Source: Mycobacterium pseudokansasii
GTDB taxonomy: Bacteria > Actinomycetota > Actinomycetes > Mycobacteriales > Mycobacteriaceae
Reading direction: 5' to 3'
Length of the DNA stretch: 64,000 bases
Assembly (NCBI RefSeq): GCF_900566075.1
Contig: NZ_UPHU01000001.1
Span: forward strand, 1,302,001-1,366,000
Positions 8,785-17,568 of the stretch are shown here, piece by piece. Each line of letters begins with the position of its first letter. Position 1 is the stretch's first letter. The translations under genes were made by a program, and so were the position numbers. The notes beneath the pieces are model-generated. The model did no database searches. It was not told where the DNA came from and saw only the letters and a program-made list of their open reading frames with translations.

Positions 8785-11700
8785 CTACGAATGCCGCGCC
8801 GCCTCTTGGGCGAGTTGCACCCGGGAGTTCAGGTCGAGCTTGGTGTACACGTGCGTGAGGTGGGTTTGCACGGTGCGCGGCGAGACGAACAGCCGCGCGG
8901 CGATGTCCTTGTTGGAAAGACCTTCGCCCACCAGGTTCACCACCTCGCGTTCAGCCGGCGTCAGCGACTCCCACCCGGTCGCTGCCCGCCTGCGTTCGCC
9001 GCGTCCGCGCTGCGCGTAGGCAATCGCCTCGTCGCTGGACAGTGCGACGCCTTCTGCCCATGCGCTGTCGAACTCCTTGCTGCCCAATGCAGTACGCAGC
9101 AATGCCACCGAGTCCGCATGGCTTGAGTCGTAGCTCTTGAACCGTTCGGTGCCCAGGCGTTGCCGCATGGACTCGGCCGCGCCGTACAGGCGGGCGGCCT
9201 CACGGTGGCTGTCGTGCCCGACCGCCATGGCGGCCAGGCAGTCGAGGATGTCGGGAACGCAATTGTGTGCACAGGCTTCAACCGCAGCCGTCAGCGCGTC
9301 GTGGGCATCACGCTCGGCTTGTTCCGGCTCACCCTGTGCCATTGCCACCCGGGCGCGGCTGGTCAGCGCCAGCGCCAGATGCCAGCCCGACAGCACCGAG
9401 GCTGCCTCGTCGGCGAAGTGTCGCGCTGCGGCGACATCCCCGCTCGCCAACGAGATCCGTGCTTTGGTGGGACGCAGATAATTCGCCACATGGGGTTGCA
9501 GTTTCAGGTTCTGCCACGCCTTGGTGCTCGCATCGCGCGCGGAGTCGATGTCGCCGCCGGCGAAAGCTGCGATCGCCAGCGTCGCATAGCCGAGTCCGAG
9601 GAAGTACTCGCTGCCGTCTCCGGCACCTTCGACCGCCGCTTCGCCCGCTGCCCACGCGGCGCTCACGTCACCCCGGTACGCGTGCGCATCGCCCAACCCC
9701 TTAAGGATGAGCGGGGTGAGGACATCAGCATCGGCCTCCAACGACTGTTCCACCAGTTCGCTGAACTGCGCGACGGCTCCGGCCACTTCTCCCTGCCACA
9801 GCTGACCGAACGCCAGGCTCAAACGGCACCGTAGCGCGCCGAACCGGTCGCCGATCTCGTCGGCCACATCGCGTCCGGCGCTGCCCGCAATCCGCGCGGT
9901 CATCGTGTCGCCGGATACCACGGCGGCATTGCTCTGCCAACTCAGGATCTGGCCGAGTGTCCACCGATCGTCCAAGGCCCGGACAATGTCGGTCGCCTCC
10001 GCGAAGTACTGGCGGGCCGCATCGGATTGGTAGCTGAACCCGGCCGTCGAACCGCAGGCGGTGAGTGCGCGTGCCAACAAGGCCGGGTCATCGACTTCAC
10101 GAGCGATGGCCAGCGCTTGTTGAGCCTCGTCCACGCTGCTGCCGCTCGTGTCGATGAACATATCGAGGACGGCCTTATCCGCCAGCGCGCGCGCCCGCAC
10201 CGCGGCGCTCACCTGCCCATGGTGCGCGTCCGGCTCGACGAGGATGGTTTCGAACCAGGTTCGCCCCTCCCGGATACGGCCCCGGCTGAGCCACAGCGGC
10301 TGCAGCCACGACGTCAACGCCAGCGCGGACTCCAGGTCGCAGTATTCGCGGCAGCACAGGAACGCCACCCGCAGGTTGTCCAGCTCGATTTCGGCCCGGT
10401 CGAGAAGTTGCTGATAGTCCGTGCGCCCAGGGCTGTCGAGTAGCGCGGCCAGCGCCATGTAGTGATCGCAGTATCGCTTGCGCGTGACGTCGATTTCGCC
10501 GGCCTCGGCGAGCTTTTCCATCGCGTACTGGCCCACTCCCTCGAGCCGCCGGTACCGGGTTCGACCCTGCGAGCTATCTGCCCAAATCAGCGACTTGTCA
10601 ACCAGCAGTGCCAGCTCATCGAGCACCTGGTGACGCGGCAGCTCACCGAAGCCGGCCACCGCCAGCGCCGCGTCGAGGTCAAATCCACCGACGAACACCC
10701 CGAGTCGTCGCAACAAGATCCGCTCCGGCTCGCTGAGCAACCCGTAAGACCAGTCCAGCGACGCACGCAGGGTCTGGTGGCGGCGCAGCGCGGTGCGCGC
10801 CCCGCCGGTCAGCAGCCGGATGCTGTCGTCGAGGCCGGCAATGATGTCGGACAGCGACAACGACCGCACCCGTGCGGCCGCGAGTTCGAGCGCCAGCGGC
10901 ATGCCGTCCAATCTCTGGCAGATTTGCCGTACCATCGCGGCGCTGTCGTCGTCGACGACGAAGTCGGGCCGGGCCAGCAGGGCGCGGTCGGTGAAGAATG
11001 CAATCGCGTCGTCCAAGCACAGCGGCGGGATCCGCCAGGTCAGCTCACCCGCCACCTTGATCGGTTCTCGGCTGGTGGCCAATATCGTGACCCGGGGACA
11101 GGTCTGCAGCAGCGCATTGACTTGGCCGGCGCCGACGTCGAGCAGGTGCTCGCAATTATCCAAGACAATGAGCATCTCCCGCTCGGCCAGGTAGCGCAGC
11201 ACCGCATCGGCCGTTGAGCGCCCTAACTGGTCGGACAGGCCCAACGCGCGAGCGAGCAAGATCGGCGTCATATCGGGATCGGTTATCGGCTCGAGATCGA
11301 CGTAGCACACGCCGTCGGGAAAACCAGAAGTCAGTTGTGACGCCACTTGGATGGCCAGGCGGCTCTTGCCGGAGCCGCCAGCACCGATCAGCGTCACCAG
11401 CCGGTTTTCCGTCACCAGCCGGGCCACCTCGGCCAGCTCCTGCTCGCGGCCCACAAAACTGGTGAGCTGCACTGGAAGCCGTTGGTTCACAATGCTTTTC
11501 GGAGTGCGTAGCGCAGGGAACTCGTTTCGCAGCCGGGGGTGGCACAACTGCGCCACCCGTTCCGGGCGCGGTAGGTCGCGCAGCGGTTGGATTCCCAAGT
11601 CGATCAACCAGGCATCGGCTGGGAGCTCGTCGATGACGATGTCGCCGGTGGTGGCGGACAGCAGTGTCTGGCCGCCATGGGCCAGGTCACGCAGCCGCGC

Positions 11701-12075
11701 CGCGCGGTTGATCGTCGGGCCGACATAGTTGCTGTCGTCGCGTAGCTGGACATCACCCGTGTGGATGCCGATGCGTAGCCGAATCGGGGGTAGTTGTGCG
11801 CTCTGCAATTGCAGGGCGCACGCGACGGCGTCGGCCGCCCGCCCGAACGCCGCCACGAAGCTGTCGCCTTCGCCCTGCTCGACCGGCCGTACTCCGCCGT
11901 GGGCTTCGACGGCCTGGGCAACGGTTTGATCCAGCAGCTTGATCGCGTCGGCCATCTGTGCGGGCTGCGTGTGCCACAGCCGTGTTGATCCCTCGATGTC
12001 CGCCAACAGCAACGTCACGGTCCCGGTAAGCAGCAACTCGCCCACGCTCCAGTCCCATGCCACGCACGTCCGCAC
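8785..12075 (-). CDS. LuxR-family regulator with cyclase-like and NB-ARC ATPase domains
   Basis: The product is up to 1,096 residues. Near the N-terminus (about 15-175) is a class III adenylate/guanylate cyclase-like domain (LLADIEGSTRLW, GEGDSFVAAF, NYVGPTINRAARL). A STAND/NB-ARC ATPase follows at about 205-480 with Walker A GAGGSGKSRLA and Walker B LIVLDNCEHLL. A long TPR-like helical region fills the middle, and a LuxR HTH ends the protein (about 1032-1090, LTPAEREVVNLVGEGLSNKDI). This architecture matches M. tuberculosis Rv0386, Rv1358 and Rv2488c. GTG 12045 (VGELLLTGTV) is an alternative start closer to those relatives. There is no counterpart at this locus in H37Rv as I recall. It probably couples ATP binding to promoter control; the ligand is unknown. 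Confidence 0.9.
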   Translation of the reverse strand: MRTCVAWDWSVGELLLTGTVTLLLADIEGSTRLWHTQPAQMADAIKLLDQTVAQAVEAHGGVRPVEQGEGDSFVAAFGRAADAVACALQLQSAQLPPIRLRIGIHTGDVQLRDDSNYVGPTINRAARLRDLAHGGQTLLSATTGDIVIDELPADAWLIDLGIQPLRDLPRPERVAQLCHPRLRNEFPALRTPKSIVNQRLPVQLTSFVGREQELAEVARLVTENRLVTLIGAGGSGKSRLAIQVASQLTSGFPDGVCYVDLEPITDPDMTPILLARALGLSDQLGRSTADAVLRYLAEREMLIVLDNCEHLLDVGAGQVNALLQTCPRVTILATSREPIKVAGELTWRIPPLCLDDAIAFFTDRALLARPDFVVDDDSAAMVRQICQRLDGMPLALELAAARVRSLSLSDIIAGLDDSIRLLTGGARTALRRHQTLRASLDWSYGLLSEPERILLRRLGVFVGGFDLDAALAVAGFGELPRHQVLDELALLVDKSLIWADSSQGRTRYRRLEGVGQYAMEKLAEAGEIDVTRKRYCDHYMALAALLDSPGRTDYQQLLDRAEIELDNLRVAFLCCREYCDLESALALTSWLQPLWLSRGRIREGRTWFETILVEPDAHHGQVSAAVRARALADKAVLDMFIDTSGSSVDEAQQALAIAREVDDPALLARALTACGSTAGFSYQSDAARQYFAEATDIVRALDDRWTLGQILSWQSNAAVVSGDTMTARIAGSAGRDVADEIGDRFGALRCRLSLAFGQLWQGEVAGAVAQFSELVEQSLEADADVLTPLILKGLGDAHAYRGDVSAAWAAGEAAVEGAGDGSEYFLGLGYATLAIAAFAGGDIDSARDASTKAWQNLKLQPHVANYLRPTKARISLASGDVAAARHFADEAASVLSGWHLALALTSRARVAMAQGEPEQAERDAHDALTAAVEACAHNCVPDILDCLAAMAVGHDSHREAARLYGAAESMRQRLGTERFKSYDSSHADSVALLRTALGSKEFDSAWAEGVALSSDEAIAYAQRGRGERRRAATGWESLTPAEREVVNLVGEGLSNKDIAARLFVSPRTVQTHLTHVYTKLDLNSRVQLAQEAARHS

Positions 12076-12283
12076 ATTGGGTCGATCTCGCTCATGCTAA
12101 CCAGCGCGACCAGCCGCGAGCCGCAAATCTCAGCGAAAAGGCGTACGTGGCGTAGGTACGGATCGCCAACGTACGACCCCCTCTGGGGCAAATTTGCGCA
12201 TTCCGGCCGATGGCCGGGGCCGCGCCACCGAGGACAGTCGAATTGTCCAGATTTCAAGCAAGAAGTCGAAAGGAACCTCGACG

Positions 12284-12439
12284 ATGAAGCACCACACCAA
12301 GTCGAATCGTGGCCCCAGCGACGAGACTGGCGCCCTCTCGCCCGACCAGCGGAACCGGCCGCAATCGCGTCGGTACGCCCCCAAGCGTTATTCGTTCCTC
12401 GAGGACGCCTGCATGGCGCGCGCGATGTATCGACTCTGA
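12284..12439 (+). CDS. Small hypothetical basic protein (51 residues)
   Basis: This short frame reads MKHHTKSNRGPSDETG and ends with ARAMYRL. ATG 12284 is preceded by a good ribosome binding site (AAAGGA about 10 bases upstream), and the gene is divergent from the LuxR-type regulator. The product is basic, with no signal peptide or membrane segment. I do not recognise it. The case rests on the ribosome binding site and position only. Confidence 0.4.
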   Translation: MKHHTKSNRGPSDETGALSPDQRNRPQSRRYAPKRYSFLEDACMARAMYRL

Positions 12440-12862
12440 TCAGTGCCGCACCCTGGCGCCGCTATTCGCGCTCCAGTTTTGCGGAGCGACAGCGTTGCTC
12501 TCGTAAACTGCGAGCCCCACCAGATCCGGGTAAGCCATGTCAACCGACGTTCAAGTGGACACGTACTTTCTTACGCCACCGGCACCACACCGTGTGGGGC
12601 TCAGCACCTTTCCGGCGGTCTCCAGCCGGTGATTCTCTTCCGGCTCATAGCCATCACCGTTTGCCTGGAAGCTGCTTGACGACGAACGCAGCGGCGACAG
12701 ATACGGCTGCAACCTGTCGTGTTTCGGTGCTGCTTCGTCCTCGGCTCCCAGCCGCCTTCACTTTGGCGGGCGCGTCAACAATTCGCGGTATCACTCAACG
12801 CGGCCGCCGTTGCGCTGTCGGTTGCTTCATGAGTTTCTTCCTGTTTGAGGTGTAGGCAGTGC
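12440..12862. other. Gene-free stretch next to the insertion sequence
   Basis: I see no convincing gene in these 420 bases; frames open here have non-coding composition. The one notable item is an 18-19 bp match at about 12451-12469 to the 3' end of satS near 17560-17578, in the same relative orientation. Confidence 0.4.
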
Positions 12863-12904
12863 GTTGCTCGCTTAAGGTTGAAGTGCTAGCAATGATCCAT
12901 GAGA
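12863..12904 (+). repeat. Left 42-bp direct repeat flanking the IS1634-type element
   Basis: This copy matches 14547-14588 with one mismatch. It lies immediately outside the left terminal inverted repeat of the element, so it is read as a target-site duplication. Confidence 0.85.
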
Positions 12905-14547
12905 CCCGACTTTTATCACTTTGGCGGCCTCAGTCCGGCCCTAGGGCGGGGACCTGCAGGTTTGGTTGCTCGCTGGTGCGGATTTGCGCACTAGGACGGG
13001 TCCGTATGGTGCGGTGGTGGCCTACGTGCGCACGGTGAAAACGAGTTCGGGGGCGACCGCGGTGCAGATCGTGTGGTCGTCGCGGCGCGGCGCGGCGCAC
13101 GCTCGATCGAGCATGTGGGTTCTGCCCACGATGAGCCCAGTGTGGCGGCACTTAGAGCCGCCGCTGTCCAGCGGATGAGCGCGGGGCAGGCTGAACTGGA
13201 CCTCGGAATGGGCGGTCAAAGGGGGTCAGCGCCGCTACCGATCACCTCGTCGCGGGCAGCGCATCTGTGGGATGCCTTGTGCCAGGCTTATCGGTTGCTC
13301 GGTTTCGACGAGGTCGCCGATGATGTGTTCCGAGGGTTGGTGTGCGCACGGATCATCGAACCAACCAGCAAGATCGACTCAGGGCGCGTTCTCGATGAGA
13401 CCGGAGTGGCGGCCCCGTCATACCCGACTCTGAACCGACGCTTGCCGTTGTACGCTAAAGATGCTTTCCGGCAACGGCCTTCGGCCGCGTGCGCCGCGCA
13501 CGCCGACCTGGGGCCGGCCACGTTGGTGTTGTACGACGTGACGACGCTGTACTTCGAAACCGACGCCGGCGACGGGTTTCCGGGAGCCCGGATTTTCCAA
13601 GGAACGGCGTCTGGAGCCTCAAATTACCGTCGGGTTGCTCACCGACGCGACGGGACTCCCGTTGACGGTGCAGGCATTTGAGGGCAATAAGGCCGAAACC
13701 GCCACGATGCTGCCGGTGATCAAGGCGTTTAAGAAAGCCCATCAACTGTCCGGCATCACGGTGGTCGCCGACGCCGGGATGATCTCTGAGATCAACCAGA
13801 TCGACATCGCTGCAGCCGGATTGACCTACATTCTGGGTGCCCGGCTCCCATTTGTCCCCGACGTGGTGCGCGAATGGCATGACAAGCACCCCGACGAAAC
13901 CGTCCCCGATGAGCTGATCCTGACCCAGCCGTGGCCGGCCACCAGTCCGAAGAAGGCCCGCGGGATCCCTGACCGGGTTATCCACTACCAGTACCGCGCT
14001 GATCGCGCACGGCGCACCCTGCGGGGCATCGATGACCAGATCGCCAAAGCCCAAAAAGCCGTCGACGGCAAAGCCCCGGTCAAACGCAACCGGTTCATCA
14101 CCTTGACCGGGGAAACCAAGGCCATCGACCGAGACCCGGAGGCCAAGGCCCGCGCCCTAGCCGGCTGGAAGGGCTACACCACCAACCTGACCGGTCAAAC
14201 CCCGACGTTCGTGATCGGCGCCTACCACCACTTGTGGCGCATCGAGAAGAGCTTCCGGATGTCCAAACACGACCTGCAGGCCCGACCGGTCTACCACCAC
14301 AAGCGACAATCCATTGATGCCCACCTGACGATTGTGTTCGCCGCGATGGCCCTTACCCACTGGATCGAACACCGAACCGGTTGAAGCATCAAGAAATTCG
14401 CGCGGACTGCACGCCGCTACCGCACCATCACCATCCAAGCCGGAAAACACACAATCACCGCCGCCGACCCCATCCCCGACGACCTCGCCGAAGCCCTAGC
14501 AGAAATCCACGCCGACAGCGGTGCGCACTAATCTGTTAAAAGTCGGG
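12905..14547 (+). mobile_element. Decayed IS1634-family insertion sequence
   Basis: The element is about 1.64 kb. Its ends carry a perfect 11-bp terminal inverted repeat, CCCGACTTTTA at 12905-12915 and TAAAAGTCGGG at 14537-14547. It encodes one IS1634/IS4-superfamily transposase, broken by two frameshifts and a stop. Flanking direct repeats of 42 bp are long for most IS families; long, variable duplications are a known oddity of IS1634. It can no longer move by itself. Confidence 0.85.
13017..14531 (+). pseudogene. IS1634-type transposase, two frameshifts and one nonsense codon
   Basis: Conceptual translation from GTG 13017 starts VAYVRTVKTSSGATAVQIVW. An insertion of about 5 bases near 13090 shifts the frame before RSIEHVGSAHDEP. 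One extra T near 13575 shifts it again before SKERRLEPQITVGLLTDATG. A TGA at 14382-14384 replaces a probable Trp codon (WSIKKF), after which the frame continues open to TAA 14529-14531. Conserved DDE-type regions are visible: LVLYDVTTLYFE, VVADAGM and the YHHLWRIEKSFRMSK segment. Three separate lesions indicate an old, inactive copy. Confidence 0.9.
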
Positions 14548-14588
14548 TTGCTCGCTAAAGGTTGAAGTGCTAGCAATGATCCATGAGA
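14547..14588 (+). repeat. Right 42-bp direct repeat flanking the IS1634-type element
   Basis: This is the second copy of the flanking repeat, with a single mismatch (A for T) against the left copy. Its first base is shared with the end of the right inverted repeat. Confidence 0.85.
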
Positions 14589-14649
14589 AAGGGCCAACGA
14601 GGATTCTCAATTCTTACGGCACTTTCGATTATGTGACTCTCTTTTGATG

Positions 14650-15213
14650 TTAATCCCACGACATCGCAGAAAACATGAACAATCCCCAACTGAATCCCGC
14701 ACCGTAACTCTCTCCTTCCCATGAGAATTCGTACTCTTCATATGCGGGGAGCAGCTTGTCGAATAGGGACCACTGGCGACCACTGTTCATAGGGCCAAAT
14801 CGCTCTGTGAACTCGGCGACGTCCATACTCCAGATAGGCAGTCCGATCGGAGAATCTACGGTAGGTGAATTGCGCTTTTTATGCCGGTACCACGCAGACT
14901 CGAGGAGGCCGTCTTCGCTAGCGATCGCAGTGAAGTCAAATCCCGGCCACAGTATGCTGCTGTACTCCACTGATGTAGCGTCCTGGCCGGCAATACCCAG
15001 CAGCTTCTTCATATTTCGAAAATAAGAGGCTTCGTCGCCGAGAGCTTCGGCTACTCGTTCATGTATACGTTCCGCATCGTCGACCGATAGACCGCGGTCA
15101 GCCACTTTGGCCGCTAGTTGGTCTTCCTTATGCGACATCTTTATTCTCAGCTTCATCGTCATGAGCAAGTACACCTCGAAGTCGATAAGGGGGGAAAGCA
15201 GGAGTCTATTCAT
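14650..15213 (-). CDS. Putative immunity protein of the adjacent PPE-like toxin
   Basis: The frame encodes up to 187 residues (start options at 15213, 15162 and 15138). It starts 11 bp after the stop of the PPE-like gene's C-terminal part, in the same direction. The product is acidic and rich in aromatic residues near the end (YEEYEFSWEGESYGAGFSWG), with no signal peptide. Its base composition is clearly less GC-rich than the flanking genes, as is usual for acquired immunity genes. I do not recognise the family; the immunity role is inferred from position and composition. Confidence 0.6.
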   Translation of the reverse strand: MNRLLLSPLIDFEVYLLMTMKLRIKMSHKEDQLAAKVADRGLSVDDAERIHERVAEALGDEASYFRNMKKLLGIAGQDATSVEYSSILWPGFDFTAIASEDGLLESAWYRHKKRNSPTVDSPIGLPIWSMDVAEFTERFGPMNSGRQWSLFDKLLPAYEEYEFSWEGESYGAGFSWGLFMFSAMSWD

Positions 15214-15224
15214 CGCTTATCCAT

Positions 15225-15655
15225 TCATTTACCGAGGTAGGTTAGGAACTGATGAAGATCGCCTCGAAACACTGTGACCGAACCGTCGGGCTGGACTATC
15301 AGCGCTATCCCTTGATCTATCCTAACCGGCAGCACTACCTTTGTTCCGTTTGGCAGATTGGCAATTCCTGCTGTTTCACCGAACGCGGTCTTTGCGGCAA
15401 TGTCTGCTGCCACTGCAGCCTGGTCCTGGTTAAGGTGCAGGCTGGTCACCCTCTGAGCAATTCCATCTGACCTGGTCCCTTTGGGAAGGGTCGAGACTTC
15501 CCTACCGATTTCTGTGGCCTGGTCGGCGATACTTGGGCTTGAAGGCGTGCCCGGTTGTGGTTGGGCGCCGGGTGTACGTGGTTGTTGTGGTGCGGGTTGT
15601 GTCCAGTATGGGATGTCGGCGCGTTTGGCGTCGTTGGCGGGTGTGAGTATTGTGC
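15225..15655 (-). pseudogene. C-terminal domain of the PPE-like toxin-type protein, out of frame with its N-terminal part
   Basis: In this frame the sequence reads ANDAKRADIPYWTQPAP, then ATEIGREVSTLPKGTRSDGI and VTSLHLNQDQAAVAADIAA, ending at LTYLGK. It continues naturally from LDAANAQY in the neighbouring frame if two bases near 15656 are removed. The last 75 residues (GTKVVLPVRIDQG, VQPDGSVTVFRGD) form a compact C-terminal domain of unknown activity. The upstream frame runs past the break into unrelated His/Pro-rich sequence, so the domain is probably not translated with its secretion domain. Confidence 0.65.
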
Positions 15656-17317
15656 GTTGGCCGCATCTAATTGGCGCTCGAGCTGGGCCTTCAAGGTGTT
15701 GTAATACCAGGCTTCTTGGTTATAAGCCTGAACCGCGTTCCAATCGGAAGGGTTGGGCGGATTGAGATTGTGGTGGTCGATGTCGTTTGTCAACTGGTTG
15801 TAGGCCTCCCGTGTCGCTTGCAGCGATGGCGGTGGCGGTGGGCTGGCCCAGGGCGGAATGGGGGGCTGCCCCAGCGGCGGTGTGCCCGGCGGCGGAGACG
15901 GTGGCGGCGGAATCGGTGGTTGCGGCGCCAGCGGCGGCAGCATTGGTGGCGCTTGGGGTGCTTGGCCCGCTCCTTGGTCCAGCATCTGGGCGCCGGGGCT
16001 CCCGGAGCCGTTAGGACCGTCGCTACCGGTGGGGGGACCGGGTGCGTCGCCAGGTGGTGTAGCCGGTTGGGCGGCCGGTGGTGGGGGTGCCGGAGGTTGG
16101 GGTGGGGGTGGGGAGTTGAGGGTGTGGGCGGTCTCGCCGGGGTCGAGCGGGGGCGCTGGTGACGACGGGCCGCCGGGTCGTGGTGGTTGTGGGTGGACGT
16201 AGGCCAGCGGCTGCACCGTCGAGCGGGGCGCGGTGGTGACCGGACTGTGCAGCGTAGCGGTGGTGAGCATGCCAGCGGGTGCGCCGCTGCCGGGTCGCTT
16301 CACGGATGGTGGGCTGAACCCGTCACCGGAGGGCCGGATGTAGCTGGTTGTTCCCGCACCCGGATAACCGCTGATCACACCAGCGGTTCTTGGACCCGAT
16401 CCGGCTGGCGGGGAGAGGGTGTCAGCACGGCTCTGCAGCGCCTCGCTGAGCTGCGCTGAACCCGGCCCCTCGATGGCTGGGGCGGCGATTCCTTCGGCGG
16501 GTGCGACTTGGGCGAACATCCCCATCGGAGGCTGCGGCGCCCGGGCTAGCGTCGAAGCCCCGGCGGGCGTGGCCGCCGCCGAGGCACCACTTGGGGACGC
16601 CGACGCTGAGACCGAGCCGGCCAACGGCGCCGCCGGCCCAACCCCCCATCCCGGCACCGACGGTTGGCGGGGCGATGACCGCGCGGGCGCCTTGCTCGCC
16701 GGCCTGCAGGGTTGCTTCGGCCGCGCTGATCGCCCCGGTGTCGGCCAACCCCACCACCGCGGCAGCCGGCGACCCGCCGGACGCCGCCGGCGGAAACGGC
16801 ACCATGACCGCCGCCGCGGCCGCGCGCAACGCCGCCCCGTAGGTCGCGCCCTAGGCCGCCCCCGCGGCCGCATCTGCCCGTCATACTGCAGGTCCAACGC
16901 CACGATCTGCGGGGTCAACGCCCCCCACACCAACGGGTTGAGCTGCCGGGCGGTGGCCTCATCGCATCGATTGGCCACCGCCTCCTGCGCGGTGACCATC
17001 GAGGCCACCGCACTCTGATGCGCACCGGCCGCCGCCACCACATGGGATGCCTTCTCCAGCAGCGCCGCCGCCAGCAACTCATGCTGGGTATCCAGCGCAC
17101 CCTGGCTGACCGCCGACGCCGCCGCACCCACCCCACGCCAACCGCCGCCGTACGTGGCCGCCCCACTGGCCGCCGAGGCCGCTACCACCGCCTGCACCTG
17201 CGCCGCCTGCGCGCTCAACGCTTCGGCGTAGGCCGGCGTCGATGCCGGACCAGACCCCGACACCAACGCCGTATAGTTGGCCTCCGGGCCAAACGCCGAC
17301 CAGGGATGCACCACCAC
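15446..17317 (-). pseudogene. PPE-like type VII secretion substrate with Pro-rich stalk, toxin-type architecture, frameshifted
   Basis: The open frame is 623 codons from GTG 17317. Residues 1-150 (HPWSAFGPEANYTALVSGSG, GGGWRGVGAAASAV) resemble the PPE/WXG helical domain of ESX substrates. A Pro/Gly/Ala-rich stalk follows, then LQATREAYNQLTNDIDHHNL, a pre-toxin-like helical region. Between about 16880 and 16640 the open frame turns into Arg/Pro-rich sequence, while another frame carries the sensible continuation (VMVPFPPAASGG, GLADTGAISAAEATLQAGEQ), so two roughly compensating indels are likely. A third frameshift near 15656 detaches the C-terminal domain. The gene is therefore probably inactive, or the assembly has errors here. 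Confidence 0.7.
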
Positions 17318-17568
17318 AACCCGCTAACCCCTACCGAGCCAGGCCCGCGCGCCCATCGCCTCACCAGCCACCGCCATCCCGGCCGCCCCCGACCGGCACC
17401 CAGCCTCGCCGCTCAACCCCGCCTGCGTCATCGCCGAAGCCCCGCCACAGCCGGCACCACCGCAAACACCATCACCTGGGACTTTACTCCCTGCGCGCAG
17501 AACAAACGCCTTGCCATGATCCTAAACTTGGCGGCCCTATGTGCGCCCGCCGTCGCCGGCTGGCGCCG

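Noticed and set aside
12094..12855. A 253-codon + strand frame before the insertion sequence
   Set aside because: Composition is random-like, the start lies in the LuxR leader, and a better supported short frame with a ribosome site overlaps it.
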